Shown here: positions 32,454 through 44,015 of the stretch, in pieces
Layout: each line of letters opens with the position of its first letter
Position numbering within the stretch: the stretch's first letter is position 1
Assembly: GCA_027924585.1 (NCBI GenBank)
Contig: BSBM01001446.1
Location: forward strand, 1,984,001 to 2,048,000
Length of the DNA stretch: 64,000 nt
Reading direction: 5' to 3'
Origin: Larix kaempferi
Taxonomy: Eukaryota; Streptophyta; Pinopsida; Pinales; Pinaceae
The notes under the pieces: generated by a model
Told to the model about the DNA's origin: nothing
The model's input: the letters and a program-made list of their open reading frames with translations, nothing else
Databases searched by the model: none
Made by a program: the position numbers and the translations under genes

Positions 32454-32771
32454 TTATGGAGAAGGTGGGGCCTCATCTGCCTCTACTGCCTCTCGATAGC
32501 AAATGACCAGCCTAGCTACTTTTCGTAGTAGCCTAATCCAAGCCAAGGACACACCAACTACATTCTCCTGCATGTCGAGTGACATCCACTCGATCCTGTA
32601 AGTCGGAATGTCATGAGTCAACCGACTCATCTTCCCCTCTTTGTTTCCCAGCATGGCATCAGCTACACCCACTATCGCTATTCTCACTAAAGTATGGGGG
32701 TGTCCCTCAAGACGTACTAGTCCAACATCTTCATATGACACTTTGTTTCAGTACTTCAAACTCATCATAAA

Positions 32772-32829
<58 letters not shown>

Positions 32830-34080
32830 AAAATTAAATAACTTTTCAAAAGCATAAACATACCCATATCTCCCCAGGCTGCTCCTGGAGGAAGGATCAA
32901 CTTAGGATCGTGGCGGAATTCTATGCCCGCATATGGAAACTGCTCAAGAGCTGGCACTTGTATTTCCCACCAACCCCATAATTAATCCTCATGGTAACAG
33001 AAGTTGCTTTCGCCACCACCTTGGCAAAGGAAGATCTCACCCCAATGGGCCAGCATTGGCTCACGAGGGTTGACTGGGGGCAAGGTCATGCCCAAACTGA
33101 TAGCAAGCACCCTTTCAAAGAAAAAGGTGCACAATATGCTTCCATACCCAAAGTTCTTCATCCTCCCTGTCTTACACACCGAGAGTTGAAGCTTCATGTT
33201 CGCCAAAATACTTGAACACCAGTCATATATTGTACCTTGTAGGCATTCGGTACCTATATGCATGTAATGTCTTGAAGCAAGATGTTGTGTAGCACTCCCT
33301 CCCATCCGGTTAAGAATACTCACGATGAATTTGAGGGGGAAGCTTGCAATAATCGAGATAAGAATTTTACTACCGGACTTCTCTGTTCCTGGTAGGCCGC
33401 ATGCATTAACATACTCCTGCACGGACAAGGCACCCACATTGCGCGAGGACCTTTTCAAGTTCACCAATTCTCCCCTCCGAGAGAGACCCATGATAAAATA
33501 GATGTCATCTATGGTAAGTTCTAGTATCTCTCCCTCGATAGGAAACACCAATGCATTGGCATCCCAGTATTGGACAAGCCTCTCAAGAAAGCGGATTTGT
33601 GCCCACATGTTGACCATTCTATAAAATTTCAATAATCCACTTCTTCGAACCGCATGGAGAGTCAATGGATCTTGTAATGCTTCTCGATCCATGTCCTCAT
33701 GCTCCCTTTCATGCCATATGAGAACCATCCTGCCAAGCAACAATCAAATGTTGGTCATTTTTTATTTTTTACCCTACTTTCAACAGTGTGCGCTACTATT
33801 TGCACTACACAGTCACGCCCGAACGTTGCTGTGTTTGAACTAAACTAGCACATTTGTCTAGAATGCGCTACTTTTACTCACACACAACAACTCACACATA
33901 GAAACGCGTTTTAAGCATTGCTATAAAATGATTTTGACCATAAAAATTGACAAAAAAATACATGAAATTGCAAGTATGGGAGGAAATAACTTACTTGGTG
34001 GAAGTAGAAGATCGATTGGTGGTCTGGTTTGATCGCAACGAACGGAGGAAGATCAAGGTTTTGCTCCAATTTTCCCTAAA
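32454..34080 (-). pseudogene. Antisense plant-mobile-domain-like gene inside element B (three exons, one stop)
   Basis: On the strand opposite to B. Exon 2 (33729-32864) encodes MVLIWHEREHEDMDREALQD, AVRRSGLLKFYRMVNMWAQI, RFLERLVQYWDANALVF and ELTIDDIYFIMGLSRRGELV, the pattern of plant mobile domain (aminotransferase-like) proteins. Later it reads LEQFPYAGIEFRHDPKLILP. A GT-AG intron at 32863-32741 contains the (TA)n run and joins exon 3 in frame (GDM-VSYEDVGLVRLEG...VEADEAPPSP). A second GT-AG intron at 33994-33730 (GTAAGT donor) leads to exon 1 (about 34080-33995). The only stop I see is TAA at 32984-32982. Antisense accessory genes near the 3' end are known in Tat-lineage elements such as maize Grande. 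The role is unknown; mobile-domain relatives such as MAIL1/MAIN act in the nucleus. Confidence 0.7.
32777..32822. repeat. (TA)n microsatellite in intron of antisense gene
   Basis: About 23 uninterrupted TA units. It lies entirely inside the GT-AG intron 32741-32863 and creates the spurious Ile/Tyr-rich reading frames seen on both strands. Confidence 0.95.
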
Positions 34081-34679
34081 AACTTCAATTGTGATATTTG
34101 ATTTTTCAGTTTGAAACTATTTATATCAAATTGACTTTGATTTTTACCCACTTTTTTCAAAAGTGTATAGTTTCATTTTGTCTCTAAAATGTTCTATTTA
34201 ATCACTAATACCTACAAATTTTGGTGAGTTAAATTTAACCTATGTATTTCAAATTTTCACTAGAAGTTCGAAGTATTAAACCGGACATGACTTGTTTTTT
34301 TATTGATAGACCAGTATAAGTGCCATATTGTTTTATTATTATGTCATTGAGAAAATTTGTCGATAACTACTAACTCGATTGTTGAGATTCTATTCTTTGG
34401 CAGGTCATGAAATTACGATCCTAGAAGTTGTCTTTTACGTCGTTTTAAGCTCTTGTTTTGACTATTTTAAAAACTAAACAAAATTGCCGAGCATACTTTT
34501 TCTCTTCAAGCTCGTTAAAGGAATTGAAGGTACATCTGCTTAGGTATAAGTTTAATCCTTTTTTGGACTTTTGCGGATTACTTAAGAAAAAGGAATACTA
34601 GTCATCCGTGGCTAGAAGAGTTCTTCTCTCATCGTTTTAGAATTTTTCGGGGGAGGAGACTAACTGTATGAAAAAGGAC
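34081..34679 (+). other. Element B 3' untranslated region, unique part
   Basis: AT-rich sequence without a recognisable ORF. On the minus strand its right part would be the promoter side of the antisense gene. No clear TATA box could be assigned. Confidence 0.4.
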
Positions 34680-34990
34680 TTTTGGAGCCTTCTTTAGGTT
34701 TTTTAGGCTCTCGAAAGATGAAAACACCAAGCGAGCACACACCTACTTGGGATCGATGTGAAATCCACAAGACGGTATATAGAGGATTGTTTATGTTTTT
34801 CAGACTCTATAAACAGGAAAACACCGGCGAGCATAGACCAACCCGGGCTCGATACTAAAATCCACGAGTAGGTGTATGGAGTTATTGTTTAAGTTTTTCA
34901 GACTCCTTAAAATTGAAAACACCGGCAAGCACGAACAGATCTCAGATCGATATTAAAATCCAGAGATCAATATTATATAGTATTCTTCTA
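34680..34990. repeat. Three ~97-bp tandem repeats in the 3' UTR of element B
   Basis: Units anchored by GAAAACACC at 34720, 34817 and 34915 (periods 97 and 98). Each is followed by GGCGAGCA/GGCAAGCA, a GATCGAT-like box, AAATCCA and a TTTTTCAGACTC-type end. Copies are diverged. Variable tandem repeats in the 3' UTR are a known trait of Tat/Ogre elements and a source of satellites. Confidence 0.85.
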
Positions 34991-36306
34991 TCTCTTCTTC
35001 GAAATCTGTAAACAATGAAGAAAAACCTGAGTCTTCCTCCCATGGGCTCGTTAAAAGTTTACATGGTTGGGCTTATTGATTTTTCTTTCTTCGACTCATT
35101 AAAACAACAAGAAGGACATTCTTTTACCAAAAATAATAAGGGATGACAAGCGTATGTCACACCTTTTAAGTTTCAAAGGCAGTTAAGTCAGTCATGTGTT
35201 TGAACACAACACCTATTTGAGTATATCATTTCAGTTGGGTTTTAGTTTTTGACCTTAGGGTGAACCTGATCTCTAAGTTTTTACTCCCATGGTTGGTTAT
35301 TCTTCCAATCATATGGAGGGTTTGTTAATGTCTCCTACATTGCAGGCTTATATCACTTCCCCTTCATGTTGAAAAATGCCTAAGTCACTTTGTGTCATGC
35401 TCACTGTTCAAGGATACAGCCTGTGTCAGCCATTCTGCAGTTTACCTTGACTTCATGTGTCGGCCATCCTAGTGTTAGTTTGTTTCATCTTGTTACTTGT
35501 CCTACTCCACATCAGCCAATACCTTTTGAGTGTTCCTCGTGTTGGATGATGGAGGATGCATTAAGGCCTCCCTTCCAACAGACTTCTTCCCATCGACTTC
35601 AACTCATTATGCTTTGGGAATGAAGTTTAGAGTTTCAATTAGTACCTTGGGGATTGAAGTCATCAGTGGCAGTTTCCCTCACTGTTGAATAATGGGAATA
35701 CATTAATGTCTCTTATTTGACAGGTTCCTCAAGTGTTCGACTTCAAGTCCACTTATTCACACTTGTTGGATCGTAATAGGTACCTTGGACCCCATTATCA
35801 TTATTGATGGAATTCCTCACGTTTGTTAACGGTATACATCAATGGACGGTAATCAAATGATACCCCCCATGTTTGACTTTGGCTTATTTATTCACATGGT
35901 TAGGATTTGTACCTTGCGTTGTTTTGATGGAGACCTTGGGACTCTGATAGTATCACCATATTTATGTTATCACCCAAGTTGTGCAAGACTAAGCCTCACT
36001 CATTTTGGCTCTTCATGAGACATAGATCTAGTTTGTTGTTATGGCTGTGATCTCTCATTTTGACATGGATCCACGCTTGTATTTCAATGGCCATGCCATA
36101 AATACATCTCCTAGTTATGTATCAGAGATCATGTTGTATCATGCTACACATCTATATGATGTCAAGATTGTAATTGCTCGCTGACCTTGATCATTGTTTT
36201 AGGTACTTTTGTGACTTGGTTCTGTGGTTTCTTGCTCCTCCTTTGACTCGGAATAAAATGTATTTCGGCCATTGTTTCCCTCTGACCTCACACATTAGGG
36301 GGCATA
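34991..36306 (+). other. Element B 3' untranslated region up to the 3' LTR
   Basis: About 1.3 kb with no recognisable coding. It ends with a polypurine-tract candidate (TTAGGGGGCATA, 36295-36306) directly before the LTR. Nothing else seen. Confidence 0.5.
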
Positions 36307-37251
36307 TGTTATAGGTCAAATATGCACTTCTCTGTCCATGATCACATTTCTCTGTTGATCACACAAAAGGACACCACGGATTGAAGACCTAGGTTGAACT
36401 GAATGACTTATTGCTAAAACTACACTCTTCATCTGAAAATATTATTTTGTCTACTAATTTCATGACATGTGTGCTACTATTGGTACAGAGAACCAGTGTT
36501 CTAAATGCTGCTTTGCTCAAGAACAACTAGCACACACCCTTAAAAATGTTGCAAATGCTTGTTGTAGAGCACAAAAGTTGCATACTGTGCGCTACTCTGG
36601 TTGTATGAAACCCGTGCACATCTTAATATGAAATCAAAAACTATATTAAGATTACGAATTGGGACTAGTTGAATTTGGTTTTGCACCTTCCCCAACCTCC
36701 CAAGTCAACCACCTCTTGATTCAAACTGCCTACCTTGTCCCATAAATACAAGGAGGATCCATGAAAGAGGGACCTAGAAGAAATGATTTAACTGTTGTTA
36801 CGCTAGAGGAATTCCCAAGTCATTGTGAAGAGCAGGAGCCCAGGAATTAGTTGTAGAAGTGTCTGGACAGATCAGGTATATCTTTACTTATCTACATTTC
36901 TTTGCCAATAAAAGGTGGAAATACCCTTCCCGTCCCAAATCTAATGTCTCTTGGATTGAATGTTCATTTGGTTTAATGTCTGATTCTATTTGATATTAAG
37001 TTGTTTCTTATTTCATCATATTTATTATAGTCAAGATACACTGAGGAAGGTTTACTTTGTGTTGCAGGTTCATCATAGTGGAAGATAAAGCGAAAGCTAG
37101 GACCAGTCGTCGATAAAAAGGTACTTCTTTCGATATCTCGATATCTTTCCATTTGTAGTAACTAATGCAAGACAATGAATGTATTTACCTGTCACCCCAC
37201 CCAAGTTGGTAGTGTCTTCTCCTCACTGTAAGGTATTTTTCTTGCACAACA
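36307..37251 (+). repeat. 3' LTR of element B
   Basis: A 945-bp uninterrupted copy. It serves as the empty-site reference for insertion C (AGAAGTGTCTGGACAG at 36866-36881) and for the filler at 12047-12069. It is followed by the TSD CTTGT. Confidence 0.9.
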
Positions 37252-37256
37252 CTTGT

Positions 37257-38210
37257 GAAAGACAAATGGCCCAACTTTTCTATCTCCAAGTTTCCTCGTC
37301 AATCCTTAAAATTCAAGCTTTTCAAGATTCTAGGACATCCAGCTGATCTTTCTCTACTATAGAAGAAATCCATGAATAATTTTTTATATAACATGAATGA
37401 CTCTTCTCTTCAATATTTGATAGCTCTTGATTCATTTATGTTTTTTTTCTTTTCTTCCCATGGGACACCTTTATATCTAATTTCTTTTAATTTTAAAATG
37501 AATTGTTGCATCAAGGATCCTTCAGAGACACGAGACATGTCTTTCCACTTATTCCTCACCAAAGAAATGAATTCTTCCTCTTTAATCCATGAGTGATTAA
37601 ATTTGAAAGGATATTTAATCATGTTTGAGAGAACCTACATACTTAGGTAGATAGACATAAGTCAGAAATACCAACATTAATAGTCCAATATTTGTATCTA
37701 TCCACCCTATCTAAGAAGTTTTTAGCAATAAGGAATTTTTTTAGGCACTTAGCCACTCCAATAGAACCTGACCTTCCATTTCTCCAAGTAGGGGTTAATG
37801 GGAGAGGCATTAGATCTATTAGATTTTCTTCTTGGAAAATTTGGTTGAATAGGCCCGATAAAGGATCTAATTGAGGATAGTAACCCAAGAATTCCCTTGT
37901 AGAAGTGGTAATATTAAGATCACCCCCCCCAATATCAAAGAATGATCCTTCGAAAGTCCACTATCAACCACCTCTCCCCAGAAATTGTTTTTCCACTAGC
38001 ATAAGAAACATAATAATTGACAATCTTCAAATTTTGATCTAGATCCCTAATATGACATTCCAAAGTGTCCTTGTACAAGTCATCTAAGGTATTAAATTAG
38101 CCATCTTAGGATTCTAAGTAGAAAACAAACCCCCCAATTTCCCCATATAATCTATAGAGCAACACTCCCAATCAAGAAGAAGTTTAAAAACAATTCTTTG
38201 TCTTTGGAGC
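37257..38210 (-). pseudogene. LINE F, ORF2 endonuclease and EN-RT linker block
   Basis: Minus strand: an APE-like endonuclease end. It has GGDLNITTSTREFLGYY (37930-37870, the 'GGDFN' motif), then NLIDLMPLPLTPTWRNGRSG, LIAKNFLDRVDRYKYW and VGISDL (the usual 'SDHxP' end, changed here). The linker to RT is YPFKFNHSWIKEEEFISLVR and QQFILKLKEIRYKGVPWEEK (37622-37410). The endonuclease nicks the target DNA for priming. Stops and frame changes are numerous, and the amino part of the domain (38210-37940) is hard to read. The RT continues at 11892 on the other side of element B. Confidence 0.8.
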
Positions 38211-38212
38211 CA

Positions 38213-38505
38213 CTAACCATTTTTTATTGAATTAGAAGAATAAGGTTTGATAGATAAAAGTTTAATAATTACCCTCGGGTATGAAATGGCTCTCAAATTG
38301 TGCTTCAACCTTTTCTCTATTAATAGTGGTTTGAAAATTCTTAGGGCTCTCATGCCCACATTGTGTAAACAACCCTTCACATGTGAGATGTGATTGGAGT
38401 TGGGGTTGTGGAGGACCCCCTTTGCACCCTTCCTATGATGAGCCATTAGAAACCAAACACCATAATTACCACCTTTCCTTTGAACCAGATTTCTAGTCAC
38501 ACTCT
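38213..38505 (-). pseudogene. LINE F, ORF1 C-terminal remnant
   Basis: The minus-strand frame TRNLVQRKGGNYGVWFLMAH then HRKGAKGVLHNPNSNH fits the end of the nucleic-acid-binding ORF1 protein of plant LINEs ('YGPWLxVxRRxK'). No zinc knuckle is visible just upstream, so the LINE seems 5'-truncated near 38510-38620. Moderate confidence, because this part of ORF1 is poorly conserved. Confidence 0.5.
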
Positions 38506-40121
38506 TTACTCTCTAAGGGATAATAACAAAACCATAGAGCCGGTTGGAACAACCATAGGAGAGATAATCTCTCATATACAGGCCAAACCCCTAATCAATT
38601 TGTGTGCTATAATTATCCATTACAATCATTGTCATGGCTAGAGATGCCAAGGTGAAAAAGCTTTGTACCTAAGCCTGAGATCTCTGCCAGTTCATTCAAG
38701 GAACAATCTTTACTATGATCATTGTAATGGCTAGAGATTCCAAGATGACAAATATTTGTACCTCAACCTAAGATCTCTTCGAGTTCATTCAAGGAACAAT
38801 ATTACTATGATTTTGACTCATTTATAAGGATAAGTGGATGTGTACAAGCATCAATGTGGAGTGTCTAATCATTTGTGTGGGCATTAATGTGAGGTACGGT
38901 TCTATGTTGGTCGATCATGGAGAAGGTGGAATCATGAGAAGAGGAGGGCTGCCTCGTGTCACCAAGAGTCCCAAGATCATCACAACGAATGTCTAGGGTT
39001 GGCACCCTATGTGGATTGGATAAATGCCACCTATTAATTGTATATTTTTAAATGATTAAATTTAAACATTTTATTTGGAAGTCCAATGCAATTATAATAT
39101 TATATGTGGTTTGGTGTTCAAAGTTGTTTGGGATTTTAGGGAATAGACATATGGTGTCCATTCAATTGACATGGATTTTTATTGCCAAATTAATTATAAA
39201 TTATATTTCAATATAGATATTATAGTTTAATTATGTCTATACTAATAGGGAATAACACTCCATGAAATTTTCTATAGAATAAGAAATTAGAAAAATGTTG
39301 TATTTTCTATATTTAATTGTTTTTTTAAATTATTTCTAAGTCGTCCCACTATTGATGACATCCACGTTGGGATTTGGAATTTATGACCTTGTTGTGAGTT
39401 TAACTCTAACCATTGAATGATGTTTCATGGTTGATTTTACCTATGTCTAGAGCATTATTCTCGATAGTGTGGGTGTTATGGTTCCATTGTATTTAGTGGG
39501 GTGATGTTCTTTGAAAGTTGAGTTGGTTTATTAGGTTGGTGTGGTATTTTGTGCAGGTTTAACTTTGGGAATTGAATAGGCATACATTGTTGATTACACC
39601 TAATCCTAGAGTATTCTTCGTGGTAGTGTCAGTGTTAAGGTTCCATTGTATTATTATTATTGGTCTTGTTGGCTTTGTCTTCTTGGCCTTCTGGTGGAAT
39701 TTTTTTTTTTGGATATTTGTTTTGATGTTATCAATAGTGGTTTGGTAGTGTAATAGAAATGGAAATGGGTAGGGATTGTAGTGGTGTTGGTGTTTGTGGG
39801 TGTTCTATATGTTATGGTGGGGTTTAGTCTTTTGAAGAAAAGACACTTTGTGTGGTCACGTGAACTCTAGGAATGTTTGTGAGTGCATTTGGAGTATTCT
39901 CTTGCTAACTGGTGTTGTTAGTGTTTCATTGTATTTTTTTCATCGGCCTGGTGGGATATGTCCTTTTTTCCTAGCTTCATCTTATTGGTTTTTTGGTGTG
40001 GGTTTCATTTCACCATCGAGGTATAAATAAGAGTTTTGCTAGGTTAAAACAGTGCCACGGGTATTTCCTTGCGTGCGATTTCTTCCATGGTTTGGCCCTA
40101 ACAACCCCAGTGTTGTAAATT
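38506..40121 (-). other. Probable interior of LTR element G, non-coding as far as seen
   Basis: Sequence between the LINE 5' end and the PBS of G. It holds a two-copy 93-bp tandem repeat (from 38628 and 38721, anchored by ATTGT.ATGGCTAGAGAT). A diverged roughly 200-bp repeat lies at 39390-39960 (recurring 'TTCCATTGTATT'). No retroviral domain is recognisable on either strand. G may be a large non-coding derivative. Confidence 0.4.
38628..38813. repeat. Two-copy 93-bp tandem repeat
   Basis: Copies start at 38628 and 38721. Both contain ATGGCTAGAGAT.CCAAG, TTTGTACCT.A.CCT and AGTTCATTCAAGGAACAAT. Confidence 0.8.
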
Positions 40122-40135
40122 AAGCTCTGATACAA
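40122..40135 (-). other. Primer-binding site of LTR element G (initiator tRNA-Met type)
   Basis: The plus strand reads AAGCTCTGATACAA, the reverse complement of TTGTATCAGAGCTT. This is one mismatch from the tRNA-iMet PBS TGGTATCAGAGC. It sits 3 bp left of the LTR edge at 40139, so the element is on the minus strand with its interior to the left. Confidence 0.65.
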
Positions 40136-40138
40136 CTC

Positions 40139-42618
40139 TATCACATCCCCGTATCACCTCCGAGTCCTTTAGAGGCAACGGAAGTCCCTGATCTCTTTTT
40201 TATTTTTCCAATGCTTCCATCACGTACCCTTCCGCAATTATTCTCAGGTCTGTAGTCCACATGGCATCTTTTCGCAATATGCAATCTGCATTGCATCTTT
40301 CAAAAATCAACAATCCACAATTGTGTATTTCCACAATCCTCAATCCACATTGTGTCTTTCTGCAATTGCGCTACCCATAATTCGCAATCCGCATTGCGGA
40401 AGTCGGAATTGCAGAAATCCAACTTCAACCTTCAGGAACACTTCCACTTCCGCAATCCATAATCCACATTGAGGAAGTCGTAAATGCAAAAGTTTGACTT
40501 CATCCTTCTGGAAAAATTCCCCTTCCATAATCCGCAATCCGCATTGCGGAAGTCGGAATTGTGGAAGCCCAAATTCAACCTTCCGGAAAACTTCCCTTCC
40601 ACAATCCACAATCCTCATTGCAGAAGTCAGAATTGCAGAATTCCAACTTCAACCTTCTAGAAAAATTCCCCTTCCGCAATCCGCAATCCACATTGCAGAA
40701 GTCAAAATTTTGGAATTCCAACTTCTCTTCTCCTGCAAGTCACCAATGCAAACTTCTTAGAGGCATAACTTCCTCATCCTGAGTCCAAATGAGGAAAGGT
40801 TGGTGCCGTTGGAAAGATATTGGAGAGATCTATTCAATGTTACAACCCACTGCTCAGTTGAGGTATCTAACCTCCTCATTTAATTCTTTATTGTATAAAA
40901 CTTCTAAGGTATCTTCCAACCTTTAATAGGTCTCTACCTGTCTCCTTCCATAACCCATCTTTCCTCTAACTCTCAGGGAGGGATAAGAATACCGCAGGCC
41001 ACATAACCATTCCCATGATTAAGTGAGGCTAAGTAGTCCATTACAAGGTTAAGTATCTCATAACAAAATACATATAATAAAAGAAGTTACGGCTAACCAA
41101 ACATATAACACATGTACGATTAGCAATGCATTAAACTCATGCCACTAAATGAAGCATTCAACCAGCACTCAGCCTTCCACTCAGGATTACACATGGTCTA
41201 CCTATTGTTCACATTCATATAATATTCATTCAACAGCTTAAGTAAAACAACATAATAATAACATATGAAATAACATCATTCATTCCACAGAACACTTATC
41301 TTTGTATCTTTAAGTTTCCCCAGGAACTTGCTAAGTGAGAGCAACGTTACACCCACGTTCGACCCAACCTTAGGTCTCTCTCCATCCTATACTTTTTCAG
41401 CTGAGATACCACCCCTGAGCTGGGCTATGTATCCACTAAGGAGGGCTAGGTAGGCTCTCTAACAGTCAAGGTCCATTTCATTGCTAAGTTAGCCTATAAC
41501 TGGGTTTGTCAAGCAATTCCATAAACATACTCATGCTAAGCCACCCATTGGGTTGATCAAGCATACACATGCTAAAGAAACATGTAGTTGGGTTTATCAA
41601 GCATACAGGGAAGCAAAGAGGATATTGCTAATCCATTGATCTCAACCACAGAGCTACAGACATCTCATTCAATTAGTAGATAAGGAACCCACATTATCCA
41701 CCTCACCCAACACAAGAAAGGCCCTCTTCTCTGCTACACAGTCCCTTAAGGCCCCTTCCCTTCCAGTGCTATTTAGAGTATGAATAAGAAGGTCCAACTT
41801 CTAATTCTATGAGATCATAGTCTTCACTGGGTTTATCAAGCATTCCCAACCTTAAACCCTAATAATCTTTTACATCTACTAAACTTGTTGGTTCATTCCA
41901 AGGTTGCGGACTAATCTTGGTCCCTCAACTCGACTCTGTGCTTGTCGATTCTGGGATTCACACAGCTTCCTCAAGCTATTCACTCCATGTAGTCCACCTT
42001 CGAAATTGCCTTTAGGGATCTACTCAAATATAAGGCACACACATGGGATTCCTATTGAATTCAGCTTCACTACTTCGACTCCCCTAGGAGATCTCATCTT
42101 CTTCCTCTATCTCATGGGTCACTCCCTCTCAAGATTCCCTTCCATGAACAACATGAATGAACCCCCGAATGAACAACCCCTCTTCTCATATCTTAGCATT
42201 GTTTTTATCTTCTGCGAATATCCTCCGCCAACTTTCTTTCTCCACGTTTTGTAATTGAATATGTACCCTTACAGGGAATCAAATCGGTTACTCTTGCCCA
42301 AGTGGTAGAATGTGTCACCATCCCACAACCCCCTCACCTATCCCTAGTAGATACCTTCTCCCACTTCTCATTAGCTTCCTCACTTAACCAGTTTTGGGTA
42401 TTTCATTGCAATATTAAACATTTACATCAATTATAAAATTTCATGGCTTAATAGCACATGCATAGATTCACTATCAAATACTTGCCTATGAAAGAAAACC
42501 TTAAGAATCCACTAGTGGGGCCTTGGACTTGATCTCCACACCAGTATCAACACACATTGCACAAACACAATATTTACATTGAGGCCAACAAATACCAAGG
42601 CAGGGTAGGGGTATTACA
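40139..42618 (-). repeat. 5' LTR of element G
   Basis: A 2480-bp segment bounded by TATCACATCCCC (left, a TG end with one transition) and GGGGTATTACA (right), the reverse-complement pair expected of LTR ends. The left side adjoins a PBS. The right side cuts the integrase of H between YVGEQQK and the expected 'W..WL' continuation. The second LTR and TSD would lie beyond the left window edge, so this is inferred from one end only. It contains the 75-bp minisatellite at 40384-40757 and no ORF of note. Confidence 0.65.
40384..40757. repeat. 75-bp minisatellite, five copies, inside the LTR of G
   Basis: Units start at 40384, 40459, 40534, 40608 and 40683 (periods 75, 75, 74, 75). Each starts with an inverted-repeat core such as GCAATCCGCATTGCGG. 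Because 75 is a multiple of three, it makes repetitive reading frames on both strands that are artefacts. Degenerate relatives continue upstream to about 40240. Confidence 0.92.
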
Positions 42619-43200
42619 TGCTTTCTGCTGCTCACCCACATAGTTCCTCAAGTACACCTCCAACCATTGGTTCACTCTTTCTATTTTACCATTAGTTTGA
42701 GGATGATATCTTGTGCTTGGAGTCAATTGAGTTCCCACCATCTTGAATAGTTCTTGCCAAAAAGCACTCATAAATCTGCTATTCTTGTCACTCACAATGT
42801 TCTTGGGAAGTCCATGCAATCTGAAAATTTCTCTAAAGAATCGATTAGCCCAGTGTGCAGAAGTATAAGATGATGTAATAGGAAAGAAATGATCAAATTT
42901 GGTGAGTCTATCCACCACAACATAAATACAATCCTTACCCAAAGCCTTGGGAAACCTGTGATAAAATCCATTGAGATGATTTCCCATTTTTTTCTGGGAT
43001 GGGAAATGGTTGTAATAGACCAGTAGGGTGTGTATGTTCATATTTTTTTTGCTTACATAACTTGCATTCATTCACATATTTTAGAACATCCTCTTTCAGC
43101 CCTTTCCAAAAAAACCTTTTCCTTACTTGCATATATGTTTTGAAAAAACCAGGATGACCCACTATAGGAGAATCATGAGCTTCCTTCAAAATCTTGTGCT
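42619..43200 (-). pseudogene. Element H integrase (truncated by insertion)
   Basis: Minus strand: HHCC module with HDSPIVGHPGFFKTY, FFWKGLKEDVLKYVNECKLC and KQKK. The core has CIYVVVDRLTKFDHFFPI, NIVSDKNSRFMSAFW (second Asp) and YHPQTNGKIERVNQWLE (Glu). It stops at YVGEQQKA, where the LTR of G begins. The region carrying the first Asp (expected 'MDFI') is shifted in frame near 42960. Non-functional. Confidence 0.8.
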
Positions 43201-44015
43201 TGAGATTCGAACCATGAAACAAGTATATTATATCCTTATAGTATATTATACCATTTAAAATATTGTACCTATCATCACCTTTGAATCCATCTAACACATC
43301 ACAAGCAAAACTATCTTTGGCATATTCAACTATTAGCATATTTTTCCAATCTTTTGAAATATCCATAAGGGAAAATGATGGTCTTCTAGATAATTCATAT
43401 GCTACAATATTATTCTTCCCCTTTACATATTCAATGTCAAAATCAAAATATTGGACTTTGCTTACCCACTTTTGTTGCCTTTCATTGAGGTCCTTTTGTG
43501 TGAGAAAATGCTTCAAAATGTTATGATCACTTTTGACCACAAACTTGTTTCCCACCAAGTATTGCCTAAAATTGGCTAAGGCATGCATGATGGCTAACAT
43601 TTATTTGTCATAAATGGATTAGAGATTCTCATGTGGCTACAACTTTCTACTCAAAATATATGGGGTGTTGATTTTTCTTTAGGACCGCCCCTATTCCTTC
43701 TCCTGATGCATCACATTCCAAGACAAATGATTTAGAAAAATCAGGTAATGCAAGTATTGGACAACTACTCATTACCTCTTTCATTCTTTGGAAATCATTT
43801 TCAGCCTCTTCATCCCATTTGAAAGCATTCTTCTTGGTCAAATCAGTAAGTGGAGAAGTCAATTTTGAGAACCCCTTCACAAACTTTCTCTAGTAAGTGC
43901 ATATTCCAATGAAGCCGCTCAATTCTGTGATGCTTTTGGGTGATTTCCATTCAAGGATAGCTCTTATTTTTTCCAAGTGTACCTTCACCACATATTTTCC
44001 AATGATGTGCCCAAT
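43201..44015 (-). pseudogene. Element H RNase H
   Basis: Minus strand: GFSKLTSPLTDLTKKNAFKW and SKSFVLECDASGEGIGAVLK (first Asp). After a stop and frame change follow MLAIMHALANFRQYLVGNKF, VVKSDHNILKHFLTQKDLNE (second Asp), and FDIEYVKGKNNIVAYELSRR. The last catalytic Asp (normally ADALSRR) is Tyr, and the Glu before LAIMHAL is lost. The connector to integrase (43380-43200) follows. Confidence 0.75.

Larger units (their letters stand above)
11898..37251 (+). mobile_element. LTR retrotransposon B (Ty3 Tat/Ogre-like), carrying nested C, D and E
   Basis: Direct LTRs at 11898-13731 (947 bp once insert C is removed) and 36307-37251 (945 bp). They begin TGTTATAGGTCAAAT and end CACAACA, and TSD CTTGT lies at 11893-11897 and 37252-37256. 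The target is LINE F, whose EN block resumes at 37257. Removing C and D leaves about 12.2 kb. The Tat/Ogre placement rests on a PBS of the TGGCGACTC type, gag of the 'PKFEGKTxEDPGDH' type, a VDEGAS protease, an archaeal-type RNase H and an antisense plant-mobile-domain-like gene near the 3' end. The RT, Ty3-type RNase H and integrase are absent, so it depended on a partner element or was deleted after insertion. Confidence 0.9.

Noticed and set aside
32748-32957. Ile/Tyr repeat protein at the (TA)n run
   Set aside because: It is the translation of a microsatellite inside a GT-AG intron.
40384-40757. Regular repeats that could suggest a CRISPR-like array
   Set aside because: The whole 75-bp unit is repeated with no unique spacers, in a plant LTR with no cas-like genes.
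40340-40782. Repetitive 25-residue proteins on both strands
   Set aside because: They are produced by the 75-bp minisatellite, whose period is a multiple of three; the repeats exist at DNA level.
42574-42618. Reading the end of the H integrase frame (after YVGEQQKA) as its natural C-terminus
   Set aside because: The residues after that point are encoded by the LTR of element G; the conserved integrase continuation is missing because of the insertion.
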